In this document: one piece after another, positions 1-8,966 of the stretch
Layout of the letters: the number at the start of each line of letters is the position of its first letter
How positions within the stretch are numbered: position 1 is the stretch's first letter
Source: Stenomitos rutilans HA7619-LM2
GTDB lineage: Bacteria; Cyanobacteriota; Cyanobacteriia; Leptolyngbyales; Leptolyngbyaceae
Direction: 5' to 3'
DNA: 64,000 bases
Assembly: GCA_019358945.1 (NCBI GenBank)
Contig: JAHHIE010000022.1
Location: forward strand, 32,838 to 96,837
The notes under the pieces: model-generated
Told to the model about the DNA's origin: nothing
Database searches by the model: none
Seen by the model: the letters and a program-made list of their open reading frames with translations, nothing else
Made by a program: the position numbers and the translations under genes

Positions 1-20
1 GACTTTTGAAGCCTGTTTGG

Positions 21-48
21 AAGCCCCCAGGAGTGGGGGTGGGGGCTT
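21..48 (+). terminator. Hairpin resembling an intrinsic terminator at the left edge
   Basis: Arms AAGCCCCC (21-28) and GGGGGCTT (41-48) pair around a G-rich loop, and a weak T-rich stretch follows (TTTTAAAA about 10 bases on). It could terminate a plus-strand gene lying beyond the left edge. The U-tract is not immediately adjacent, so the assignment is tentative. Confidence 0.35.
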
Positions 49-2153
49 TCAAGGGTTTTAAAACACGTTCTAGCGTTTTGCGCCACAGCTGGACAGAAAA
101 AAACGTCCTGGTATGCAACGCCACAGTTCACCTGCAAATGTTCAAAGCCTGAACGCAGCGATCGCCAAGCACCAAATGGGACGCTAGGAGTAGCAAGCCA
201 CGAATGGCAGCAGACCCACCTCTACAAGCACGAGACGCCATCATGGGAGGGCACTTACGGCAATGAGAAGACAATCACTTGAATCGTCTTCTAAAATGGT
301 TGCTGCACACATTTGTGATGTGAAACCTAGCATGAGTGCCTGACGCCGTAAGACGAGCGGCTACCAGCGCAGATGGCTGTATTGAAAAAGATAATTTAAG
401 CAGTACCTTAAGTACCACTGGGAGAAGACCCAAGCTTGCAGCGAACGATAAATCACCCTGGGACTGCTTGATTAGCAAACGTAAACCTAACTTTCGTCAC
501 CAAATTAATGGTTTAGAAAGCTTATTGACCGTAAGATCGGTATTACGCTTTGCCTTCGAGCTTACAATTAAGGATTGTTGATCAGGAATCCTGTCAGATT
601 ACCTTTACAGAATCTTTACTGATGCAACCGGACTAATTAAACAAATTCTTTTCAAGGCTAAATCATTGCTGCTGCTACAAGCTTGTTTAGTTTTTTTAGG
701 CCGTAACCGAAGCACACAGGTATCTTAATTACAGTTTTATGACACGTAAGGCGATCGTAAGCTAGCTAAAAGCTTCATGTAGATGAAACCTGAACACTAT
801 TTGACTTTCAAGAACAATATTAAATTGCTAATGCTGGATTAGGTCGATGGAACCCTGTAAGACACTTTGAAGCCGCTGTTTCCAAAATTCAGTACCTGCT
901 CAACCAATAGGCCTGAAAGCCAATTCTGTTAGCGCTTTGCACACAACTCTCTTAGCTTTGACACGCCTTTACCGCGATCGTTATTCACCAGAAGCGGCTT
1001 CTACCTTAGCCACTACGTCCAACTAATCTGGTGCCCTACCGTGTCTGTTCTTTCTACTCGCCTAACGGCAAGCACAAGTGCTTGTAGCAATACGAACTAT
1101 GGTTCTGATGATAGAGACGGTCAGTTCATGAAAATACGCTTTGACCACTATTTGCTCACCGTATCAAACTGTCTTTCATGCTCAGGAAAACCCTACGTAA
1201 AAACCCTGGTGCCTTGTTAAGTAATACAAACATTAATATAAAGATTTTGTAAACTGCTGCAACCTCTGATTGTCAAAGGCTAGTCGAGGATAGAGGATAG
1301 ACGGAACAAACGGTAGCCCGAAGATACTGAACGTGAGGGACTTTGCATCAATTGCTTCATGTCCAGGTGAAAGTGTAGCGAAGGGCTATTTTACATCTAC
1401 CAGAGCAATCTTACATCTACCAGAGCAGTCTTCAAAGCGATCGCGATAGAGCGCTCAGCCTGCACACTGCTTGGTCATCCACGGCGAGCCTTGACGATTT
1501 CTTGCCCTTACCACACTTCATCCATCAGCGATCGTGTTGATGAAATGTCTGTTGGATGACTGCTCAACCCAAGTGTTTCAGCCACGTTTAGGCATCTGAC
1601 TATCCATTGTTAACCAGGCTGATCTCACCTGAGCAAGCTTGTCGTCAGACACAAGCCGATGGCGACAATGCAGGGCGATCGTGGCAACCCAGCTTGATCA
1701 TTTTTTTGTTTAGACCTCTGATGCGCATCCAGGCAGTGGTGCAAATGCTTCTCCATTTATTCACGCTGATCTTATTTACGCTGATCATCTAAAACAATAG
1801 GCGCGATTTATAAGGATGTCTTAAAAGATGCAGCTCATACCCAAAAGCTGTCAGAGCACAGTATGCGGGCCACGGTGTTTCGAGAACTACGAAGCTTGCT
1901 TATCAAATGCCACGTCTTTACGCGAGACAATCGCCACTGCTCACACATCCTCAGAAGGTGAAATACCCACTTTACAGCCAGTGTCATTTACATTCACCCC
2001 ACTCAAGACCTCAACTCGATACCTGTCTTGATGAAATTTTGGCTGATTGGCTTGAAAACCTCTGTAAGTAGTGACAAATGATTAGCTCAGGTATTCTCCT
2101 GTGGCAGGCAACCGCTGCAACTAAAATCTATCAACACTGGAAGGTCTATTAGG
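49..2153. other. 2.1-kb stretch with no convincing gene
   Basis: Short open frames at 275-478 (minus), 336-581, 1607-1792 and 1828-2031 (plus) have no recognisable motif, and composition does not change at their ends. The stretch holds HIP1 octamers and one tandem duplication (1391-1430). I see no tRNA-like T-loop. It may include the leader of the chemosensory cluster that begins at 2154. Confidence 0.6.
1391..1430. repeat. 20-bp tandem duplication
   Basis: Two adjacent 20-base copies (1391-1410 and 1411-1430) starting TTACATCTACCAGAGCA differ at a single base. It lies in non-coding DNA; function unknown. Confidence 0.8.
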
Positions 2154-3335
2154 TTGGAACACGTTCAATTTCTCAGAGATTTGAAACCGCTCCAGTTTAG
2201 TGGTCAGCTTGAATGGAGCGCTGCAAGTGGTCAGCGGTGGCTATTCCATCTACTGAAGGGCAGCCTTATCTATGCCACAGGTGGAGTGCATCCCATGCGT
2301 CGCTGGCGCAGAAATTTAGCGATCCATTGTCCTCGCTTACCCACCCATCGCTTGGGATGGCAGGCTGATTTAGCGAGTGCTGGCACCTCCACCTCCACGA
2401 TCGGCTGGGAATATACACTGCTAAACCTATGGGTCGCAAGGCAACGAATTACCCCGGAGCAAGCGTCTAGCATGGCGCTTTCCACCTTGATTGATGTGTT
2501 GTTTGACGTGACGCAAGCACCAAGTATCAGCAAGCAAATTCGACATGATGATTTAGCTGCAACCTCGATCGATTGCGCTCAGGTTGAAGATGTGATTGCT
2601 AAAACTCAATGGCGTTGGCAAGGGTGGCAAAATGCGAAGCTTACGGACTATTCACTGCATAAAGCACCCGTCATCAAGCAAGCAGCGGCCTTGCGAGAAC
2701 AGTGCTCACCTCAGTTCTATCAAATGTTGGTGCAACGACTCAATGGACAACACTCTCTCTACGATTTAGCTGTACAAATGCAGCGCGATGTTGTAGAGGT
2801 AACGGCGTTGCTCTTACCGTTCATTCAATTGGGTTGGGTAGAGCTGATTACGATTCCTGATTTACCCGCCCTCATTTACCCTGGGCGTATGAGTAAGACA
2901 GCACTACTTCCAGCGGCACCCTCTCCAGCCACGCCGCCCAAGGCTCTAATTGCTTGTGTAGACGACAGCACTTTAGTCCGCAATACGATGGAATCGCTGC
3001 TCACATCGGCTGGCTACCAGTTTTTGGGTATAGAGAGTGCGCTACGGGCCATTAGTGTGTTGTTAGTGCGTAAGCCGGATTTGATTTTTTTAGACTTGGT
3101 GATGCCAGACGCTAACGGTTACGAAGTGTGCGAGCAGTTGCGTAAGCTGTCTAGTTTTCGTCATACGCCGATCGTCATCTTGACTGGAAACGATGGCTAT
3201 TCTAATCGACTTCGAGCTAGCTTTGCCAAAGCATCCGGGTTCCTCAGTAAACCGCTGAATGCTGAAACGGTATTAGGTGAAATTCGTAAACATTTAGAGC
3301 CTAATGCGACCAATCTTTCCATCACGGCTCGTTAA
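2154..3335 (+). CDS. PatA/PilG-type response regulator (PATAN + C-terminal REC)
   Basis: A cytoplasmic response regulator of the cyanobacterial PatA/PixG/PilG class, which acts at the head of chemotaxis-like clusters governing pilus motility or phototaxis. The first ~245 residues form the PATAN (DUF4388) module, visible in the FSGQLEW and LIYATGGVHPMRRWRR segments. A receiver domain fills residues ~262-385, with the DDS acidic pair, phospho-acceptor in FLDLVMPD and the conserved lysine in SKPL. Length 393 aa matches the family (~380-400). The start is a TTG: no in-frame ATG lies upstream, and GGAAGG sits about 9 bases before it. First gene of a co-oriented run with the CheY, CheW and MCP genes. 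The class is clear; whether it serves phototaxis, twitching or another output cannot be told here. Confidence 0.88.
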   Translation: MEHVQFLRDLKPLQFSGQLEWSAASGQRWLFHLLKGSLIYATGGVHPMRRWRRNLAIHCPRLPTHRLGWQADLASAGTSTSTIGWEYTLLNLWVARQRITPEQASSMALSTLIDVLFDVTQAPSISKQIRHDDLAATSIDCAQVEDVIAKTQWRWQGWQNAKLTDYSLHKAPVIKQAAALREQCSPQFYQMLVQRLNGQHSLYDLAVQMQRDVVEVTALLLPFIQLGWVELITIPDLPALIYPGRMSKTALLPAAPSPATPPKALIACVDDSTLVRNTMESLLTSAGYQFLGIESALRAISVLLVRKPDLIFLDLVMPDANGYEVCEQLRKLSSFRHTPIVILTGNDGYSNRLRASFAKASGFLSKPLNAETVLGEIRKHLEPNATNLSITAR

Positions 3336-3372
3336 TGAATCATTCTTTGTTGTTTATTCATAGGTATATACA

Positions 3373-3738
3373 GTGAGTACAGCTCTAGTTGTTGAAGATT
3401 CGTTGACGGAGATGCAAATTCTCATTGGCTGTTTACAGCAAGCAGGCATCAACGTTCTAATTGCTCAAAGTGGAGAAGAGGCCATTGCTACGGTGACAAA
3501 ACAAAGGCCGGATGTCATTGTTCTAGACGTTGTATTACCGGGCTGTAGCGGGTTTGAGGTGTGTAGACGACTGAAAGCTGAAGTGGCTACCAGTCAAATT
3601 CCGATCGTCATGTGCTCGACCAAAGGGAGCGAGATGGATCGCTTTTGGGGCATGAAACAAGGGGCTGATGCTTATATTGCCAAACCGATTAATCAAGAAG
3701 AGTTTGTGAGCACGATTAAGCAACTCATTAAACAATAG
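3373..3738 (+). CDS. CheY/PilH-like single-domain response regulator
   Basis: A 121-aa stand-alone receiver with nothing beyond the REC fold. Visible: VEDS near the N-terminus (acidic pocket), phospho-Asp in VLDVVLPG (~52), CST where the conserved Thr/Ser of beta-4 falls, and AKPI with the conserved Lys (~104). Translation begins at GTG; no better start exists because the receiver begins immediately. It lies 37 bp after the PATAN-REC gene and 16 bp before the CheW gene, the usual G-H-I-J order of cyanobacterial pil/pix/tax clusters. By analogy it is the second phosphate acceptor of the CheA at 8967, acting as output or phosphate sink. Confidence 0.9.
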   Translation: MSTALVVEDSLTEMQILIGCLQQAGINVLIAQSGEEAIATVTKQRPDVIVLDVVLPGCSGFEVCRRLKAEVATSQIPIVMCSTKGSEMDRFWGMKQGADAYIAKPINQEEFVSTIKQLIKQ

Positions 3739-3754
3739 GGCTGGACGCATCACT

Positions 3755-4309
3755 ATGTCTGACGTATCAACTTCAGATTCGTATTCTTTATCGACGCAGA
3801 TAGCTGACCAAGCTCTGGTTTTAAGCAACCAGGCCGAAGAACAATTTCTACGGTTGCATCTTGTTCCGGATACAAAAGTTCTGTTATCGATTCAAGCGGT
3901 GGGGGAGGTACTCACAATTCCAGTTGGGCAGATTGTACCCATTCCCGACATGCCTGCTTGCGTGATGGGCGTATACAACTGGCGTGGTGATGTTCTCTGG
4001 ATGGTTGATTTAGGACATTTGTGTGGCTTGACTCCGTACTACCAACAGAAAATGCGGGTTGCGCATACAGCGGTTGTGCTGCGGGGTCATGATAAAGCTG
4101 CGACTCAGGAAAGCCCCTCATTAGGGTTGGTGGTTGATCAAGTAGAAGATGTTGAGTGGTGTGATCCTAATGTGATTCAACCCTTGCCGCCTGCCACATT
4201 AGCATCTGCGTTGGCACCATTGCTGCGCGGGTATTGGTGGAAGACCGACGCTGCCGTATTTGCGGTCTTAGAAGCAGACGCTATTATCGCTACCGTCGCC
4301 AAGCTTTAA
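3755..4309 (+). CDS. CheW-like coupling protein (PilI type)
   Basis: A 184-aa CheW-domain protein expected to bridge the methyl-accepting protein and the CheA kinase. A ~30-residue N-terminal tail precedes the CheW fold (~28-175). The segment [30 protein letters not shown] is the usual loop/strand signature; its core reads [17 protein letters not shown]. Start ATG at 3755. Shares direction and tight spacing with the CheY gene. The MCP gene starts 83 bp beyond its stop; an apparent in-frame extension of the MCP back into this gene is a shadow. Confidence 0.9.
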   Translation: MSDVSTSDSYSLSTQIADQALVLSNQAEEQFLRLHLVPDTKVLLSIQAVGEVLTIPVGQIVPIPDMPACVMGVYNWRGDVLWMVDLGHLCGLTPYYQQKMRVAHTAVVLRGHDKAATQESPSLGLVVDQVEDVEWCDPNVIQPLPPATLASALAPLLRGYWWKTDAAVFAVLEADAIIATVAKL

Positions 4310-4392
4310 GCCGCGATGTCTCATGCAGCAGCGCTATTAAGCAATCACGCTTCAGTTTACTCGTCGATTACTATAGCCCTAAAGGTTTACCT

Positions 4393-7281
4393 ATGACTCC
4401 TACGTCTCCCAATTCGGCTCCTCAAAGCGGACTTATGCCTCAATCGTTGGATGGTATTCAAGTAGACCAGGCTATGACAGAACTTGCTGCCTCATCAGAG
4501 CTTGCTGCCTCGTCCCAGTGGCCGATCGCATCGACGAGGCATAACGCAGACAGTTTGCTAAAACGCAAGGAACGTCAGCCCATACCAGAGTGGCAGCCGC
4601 CTCAAGCAGGATCAAGCAAATGGTGGCAGCGATTGAGCGTTCGCACCAAAGCCGTTTTTATTGCCATGACGATCGGCACGTTTCCGATCTTGCTGGTAGG
4701 TTCTACCACTTATTTCGTGACGAATCAAAGTATTCAGCGCCAAGTTTTACAGTCAGAAGAAGCGAGTGCGCTTAACCTGGAAGGCAAATTAAATAACTTT
4801 ATTGCTGAGCGCTACAGCGATATTCAATCCTTTGCTCAGTTGAGTCTTTTTGCCAATCCTAAGCTGCGGTATACAACATCTTTAGCAGAGAAACAAAAAA
4901 TTCTTGAGCAGTATGCTCGTTCTTCCAGGATTGGGAATTTACAGGTTTACGACAGTATTGTTGTCACTGATTTGGAGGGCAATGTACTGGCAAAATCAAA
5001 AGATAACCCTCAAAATCCACAACCGACCAAGGTCGCCGATCGAGACTACTTTCAGGCTGTTGTAAAGGCAGATAAACCGATCATTGGTTATCCTCAAACA
5101 TCCATCTTCTCGAACGAATTTAGTCTTTTTGCCGCGGCTCCTATCAAGGATAGTGACACAGGCAAAACCGTTGCTATCGTTCAAGCACGCATTCCCTTAC
5201 GCATTCTTAAGCCTGTCTTTGGAGAGCAAGGAATAGTAGGGGAGTCCTTCTTCTTGAAGGAATCGGGGGATCAAATTATTGCCGCTAGTGATCCAGGCTT
5301 GATTGATAAAAAGCTAACGGATGAATTTCCTGTCATCGCTCAACGTGAGGAAAAACAGACCGCGATCGCAGCCCGCGCCGCAGGCAAGAATCGAGAGGTC
5401 ATCACTTACTTGCCCAATCAGGCGCTGGCTAAAACCTACAACCTTCAGTGGGGGCTGCTCGTCACACTACCTGTAGAAACGGCCTTTGTGCTACAGCGGC
5501 AGTTGCTTCTAACCACGTTATTGGGCACTGGCAGTATTGCGTTGATTGTGGCGGCGATCGCCACTGGCATTGCCAATCGGGCTACGCGCCCTGTATTAAC
5601 GGCGGCAGAAGCCGTGGAAAAAATTGGGCAAGGCGATTTAGGCACCCGTGTGGCGGTAGAAGGGGAGGACGAAATTGCATCGCTGGGCATTAACATCAAC
5701 AGCATGGCAAATCAGCTTCAAAGATCGTTGGATTTGCAAGCGTTTGAAGCCGCACAAGAGCGCTTGCTTACGATCGCGAAAGGATCAAATGTGGTTCGGT
5801 CGGCTGATTTACTCCCCGTTTTTAATGAGACCGTGGCAGGGGTACGACAGCTATTTAATTTCGATCGCGTGGTCATCTATCGCTTTCAGACAACGGCCCA
5901 CACTGGGGTTGTTGCAGAAGCCGTTGATAGCCAATGGACAACCGCCCTCGATGAGAATGTCAGCGACTCCTGTATTCCAACTGATTTAATCGCTGCATAT
6001 CAAGCGGGTCGTGTGGTCGTAGTCAATGATGTTGCAAACGCAGCTTTCCATCCAGAGCACCTCAATTTGCTGAAGCGCTTACAGGTAAAGGCAAGCTTGA
6101 TCACGCCCATTACGGGTGCAGGCCAGCTTTATGGGTTGCTCATTGCTCACCACTGCTCCACCACGCACGATTGGCAAGAGTCTGAAATCAAGTTCCTACA
6201 ACGGCTGGGGGATGAGCTGGCGCTTTCCATCTACCGGGTGGAACTGCTGGAGCAAACCATTGACCTGGCAGAAGAACAGCGTGACCTGAAAGAAAGCTTG
6301 CAAAAACGGGCGTTAGAGCTGCTGTTAGAAGTTGATCCGATTAGTAAAGGCGACTTAACTACGCAGGCGAAGGTGACGGCAGACGAAATCGGCACGATCG
6401 CCGACTCATATAATGCCACGGTTGATAGTTTGCGTAAAATTGTACGGCAGGTACAAGAGGCTGCAAACGAGGTCTCTACCACCACTGACTTAAGTCAAGT
6501 TTCGGTTCAGTCTCTCTCTGAGGAGGCGTTGCGGCAGGCTGAGGCCATTACGACGGCGTTAAGGGTCGCTGAAGAAACGGCTACGGTGGTACGTCAAGTA
6601 GCAGACAACACCGAACAAGCAGAAATGGCTGTGCAGCAAGCGGCGCAAAGCGTGGAAGAAGGCGATGCCGCTATGAACCGCACGGTTGACGGTATTCTGG
6701 CGATTCGAGCCACGGTTGCAGACACCGCCAAGAAAGTGAAACATTTGGGAGAATCGTCTCAGAAGATTTCGACCGTAGTTGATTTGATTGGTAGTTTTGC
6801 GGCTCAAACCAATATGCTGGCGCTGAATGCGGCGATCGAAGCGTCGCGTGCTGGAGAAGAAGGCAGGGGCTTTGCGGTAGTGGCTGACGAAGTGCGAACG
6901 CTGGCACGGCAATCGGCAGAAGCCACCGAAGAAATTAGAAAGCTGGTCATCAGCATTCAGGCCGAAACCAATGAAGTGGTAACAGCGATGGAATCGGGTA
7001 CGGAGCAGGTGGTCATTGGCACACAGCTCGTGACAGAGACTCGCCAAAGCTTGAACAAAATTACCGAAGCGAGTGCTCAAATTAGCGAGTTGGTAAAGGC
7101 GATCGCGCAAGCCACGATCGTACAGTCGCAAGCCTCAGCAGAGGTGACACAAACCATGAAAGATGTAGCTGCGATCGCCAACAAAACTTCAGCAGAAGCA
7201 GGCGCAGTGTCATCTTCCTTTGAACAACTCCGCAAAGTAGCCCAAACCCTGCAAGCAGAGGTGGGTCAGTTTAAGGTGTGA
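4393..7281 (+). CDS. Methyl-accepting chemotaxis protein with Cache, HAMP and GAF domains (PilJ/PixJ-like)
   Basis: Membrane chemoreceptor of 962 aa. Order: disordered N-tail (~1-85), TM helix (~88-110), periplasmic double-Cache sensor (~115-335), second TM (~366-390), HAMP (~395-450), GAF (~455-612), a second HAMP-like segment (~650-695), and the cytoplasmic signalling hairpin with the near-invariant [16 protein letters not shown]...[13 protein letters not shown]. Start: ATG at 4393 rather than the longer open frame, because the extra 53 codons overlap the CheW gene and look non-coding. The GAF resembles cyanobacteriochrome GAFs (ASLITPI...YGLLIAHHC), but the position that normally carries the bilin-binding Cys of the Cys-His pair reads Phe-His (FHPEHL). 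It is therefore probably chromophore-free. Methylation enzymes CheR/CheB are not encoded in the window. Confidence 0.92.
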   Translation: MTPTSPNSAPQSGLMPQSLDGIQVDQAMTELAASSELAASSQWPIASTRHNADSLLKRKERQPIPEWQPPQAGSSKWWQRLSVRTKAVFIAMTIGTFPILLVGSTTYFVTNQSIQRQVLQSEEASALNLEGKLNNFIAERYSDIQSFAQLSLFANPKLRYTTSLAEKQKILEQYARSSRIGNLQVYDSIVVTDLEGNVLAKSKDNPQNPQPTKVADRDYFQAVVKADKPIIGYPQTSIFSNEFSLFAAAPIKDSDTGKTVAIVQARIPLRILKPVFGEQGIVGESFFLKESGDQIIAASDPGLIDKKLTDEFPVIAQREEKQTAIAARAAGKNREVITYLPNQALAKTYNLQWGLLVTLPVETAFVLQRQLLLTTLLGTGSIALIVAAIATGIANRATRPVLTAAEAVEKIGQGDLGTRVAVEGEDEIASLGININSMANQLQRSLDLQAFEAAQERLLTIAKGSNVVRSADLLPVFNETVAGVRQLFNFDRVVIYRFQTTAHTGVVAEAVDSQWTTALDENVSDSCIPTDLIAAYQAGRVVVVNDVANAAFHPEHLNLLKRLQVKASLITPITGAGQLYGLLIAHHCSTTHDWQESEIKFLQRLGDELALSIYRVELLEQTIDLAEEQRDLKESLQKRALELLLEVDPISKGDLTTQAKVTADEIGTIADSYNATVDSLRKIVRQVQEAANEVSTTTDLSQVSVQSLSEEALRQAEAITTALRVAEETATVVRQVADNTEQAEMAVQQAAQSVEEGDAAMNRTVDGILAIRATVADTAKKVKHLGESSQKISTVVDLIGSFAAQTNMLALNAAIEASRAGEEGRGFAVVADEVRTLARQSAEATEEIRKLVISIQAETNEVVTAMESGTEQVVIGTQLVTETRQSLNKITEASAQISELVKAIAQATIVQSQASAEVTQTMKDVAAIANKTSAEAGAVSSSFEQLRKVAQTLQAEVGQFKV

Positions 7282-7287
7282 AGTTGG

Positions 7288-7343
7288 TTGTTGGTTGCTA
7301 GTTGTTAGTTGTTGGTTGCTAGTTGCTGGTTGTTAGTTGTTGG
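7288..7343. repeat. Heptanucleotide tandem repeat (TTGYTRG)8
   Basis: Eight perfectly phased 7-mers (TTGTTGG, TTGCTAG, TTGTTAG and variants) begin 6 bp after the MCP stop codon. They are of the short tandemly repeated (STRR) kind known in filamentous cyanobacteria. They stand between the MCP gene and the inserted permease gene. Confidence 0.85.
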
Positions 7344-7355
7344 TAACAGCGCTTG

Positions 7356-7391
7356 CCCCTGCTTCCCCTGCCTCCCCTGCTTCCCCTGCCT
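7356..7391. repeat. 9-bp tandem repeat CCCCTGCYT x4
   Basis: Four copies of CCCCTGCTT/CCCCTGCCT in direct tandem. Read in frame with the permease they would give a Pro/Leu-rich leader, which is the reason to reject the upstream TTG start of that gene. Confidence 0.85.
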
Positions 7392-7445
7392 TTTACCCTT
7401 TTGCCCTCTACCCTCTGCCTTCTTCCCTCTTCCTACAACACAAAC

Positions 7446-8864
7446 ATGACGACTTATTCAAATTCAAAAAAACGTGCGTCTGGTTTACGAGCAGATTGCC
7501 TCTCCTTTCCCGAAACCTTTGCTCAGTCGATCGGCAACATTGCGCCTGTCGTAATGCCGTCTATGAATGTTGCCCTGGTATTTGCCAGTGCAGGTAATGG
7601 CACTTGGCTAACGTTTCTGATAGCCACGGTTGGTCTTGCCTTGGTTAGCCTCAACATCAACTACTTTGCTCGCCGTCTTACTTTTCCAGGAACTCTGTAT
7701 GCTGCCATTGCTAAAAGTCTAGGTGTCACCGCTGGCATTGTCTCTGGTTGGGGGCTAGTTGCGGCATACTTGCTTACAGCCATGACCGTTATGTCAGGCT
7801 TTGTCATCTATGCCAATGTGGTGCTGCGTGAATTTGGGTTCCAGGCTCCTTCAATCTTGCTGTATGCCATTTGTGCCGGTCTCATTCTGTTCTATGCCTA
7901 TGCAGATGTACAGCTATCAACGGTTCTCATGTTGCTGCTTGAGTTAACGTCGATCGGCTTAATTTCAATTCTGGCGCTAATTGTATGGGCTGGGCATGGC
8001 TTTGCGATCGATACACCACAGCTTCTATTAAAGGATGTCTCACCCGAAGGTTTGCGATTAGGACTGGTTCTAGCGGTCTTTAGCTATGTTGGGTTTGAAA
8101 GTGCAACGACCTTAGCCGAAGAAACGAAGCGACCATTTCGTTCCATTCCACGTGCAGTGCTTTGGAGTACGGTGCTGTCAGGCATTTTTTACATCATTGC
8201 TTCCTATATTGAGGTGTTGGGTTTTCGCGGTTATGAAACGCCCTTAAACAAGTCAGATGCTCCGCTCAGCGTTTTAGCAAATCTTGCAGGAGTTGAGCTG
8301 TTAGGGCTGGCAATTGCTGTGGGAGTCGTATTTAGTTTTTTCACCTGTGCCCTTGCCAGTATTACGGCTGGAGCACGAATTTTGTATGCAATGGGTCGCC
8401 AGCAGATTCTGCATCGATCGTTAGGTGCAGCGCATCCACAAAATCAAACGCCTCATGTGGCGGTTATCGTTTCCGTCTTGCTGTTATTCCTGGTACCAGT
8501 GTCATTGTCGCTGATTGGGATTTCTATCCTGGATATTTATGGTTACTTAGGAACACTGGCAACCTATGGCTTTTTGCTAGTCTATGTGCTGATTTCAATT
8601 GCTGCACCGCTTGAGCTTTATCGGCAGCAGCGGCTTCGCTTCCGTGACTTGGCGATCGCGGTTCCTGCGGTGCTGTTCATGATGACTCCCGTGGTCGCCA
8701 GTTTCTATCCCATTCCCCCCTATCCTTACAACGTTTTGCCCTATGGGTTCCTGGTCTATCTAGCGATTGGAGCCTGGCTATCATTCAGGTTACAACGTCG
8801 ATCGCCCCAAACCATCCAGAACATGGAACATGACTTTGAGGTTGGTCGAAGCAGTGTGAATTGA
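7446..8864 (+). CDS. APC-family amino-acid permease
   Basis: A 472-aa integral membrane protein of the amino acid-polyamine-organocation family with about 12 hydrophobic segments. The N-terminal FPETFAQSIGNIAPVVMPSMNVALVF resembles the first helix of APC permeases (core SIGNIAPVVMPS), and GFESATTLAEETKRPFRSIPR is the APC signature before TM7. Substrate cannot be inferred. The ATG at 7446 is chosen: the longer frame from a TTG at 7353 only translates the CCCCTGCYT repeats. It sits between the MCP and CheA genes, where pil/pix clusters have no transporter, with simple repeats immediately upstream, so it looks inserted. No strong ribosome-binding site is visible. It could be unrelated to chemosensing or supply a sensed amino acid. 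Confidence 0.82.
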   Translation: MTTYSNSKKRASGLRADCLSFPETFAQSIGNIAPVVMPSMNVALVFASAGNGTWLTFLIATVGLALVSLNINYFARRLTFPGTLYAAIAKSLGVTAGIVSGWGLVAAYLLTAMTVMSGFVIYANVVLREFGFQAPSILLYAICAGLILFYAYADVQLSTVLMLLLELTSIGLISILALIVWAGHGFAIDTPQLLLKDVSPEGLRLGLVLAVFSYVGFESATTLAEETKRPFRSIPRAVLWSTVLSGIFYIIASYIEVLGFRGYETPLNKSDAPLSVLANLAGVELLGLAIAVGVVFSFFTCALASITAGARILYAMGRQQILHRSLGAAHPQNQTPHVAVIVSVLLLFLVPVSLSLIGISILDIYGYLGTLATYGFLLVYVLISIAAPLELYRQQRLRFRDLAIAVPAVLFMMTPVVASFYPIPPYPYNVLPYGFLVYLAIGAWLSFRLQRRSPQTIQNMEHDFEVGRSSVN

Positions 8865-8966
8865 GGTGCGTTTCAGACGCTAAAGGTTTGACTGTTCATT
8901 TCCAGGTCTGGGAGCAAGGCGTTGCACTCATACAGGGGAACCCTTCTTTAGAAAGCACCAAAACTA

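Noticed and set aside
1828..2031. 67-codon plus-strand ORF upstream of the chemosensory cluster
   Set aside because: AAGGA lies upstream, but the product has no recognisable motif and composition matches the surrounding non-coding DNA.
4234..4392. N-terminal extension of the chemoreceptor back to 4234
   Set aside because: The 53 extra codons lie inside the CheW gene in another frame and give an Arg/Tyr-rich, unconserved peptide. The ATG at 4393 starts a normal disordered tail.
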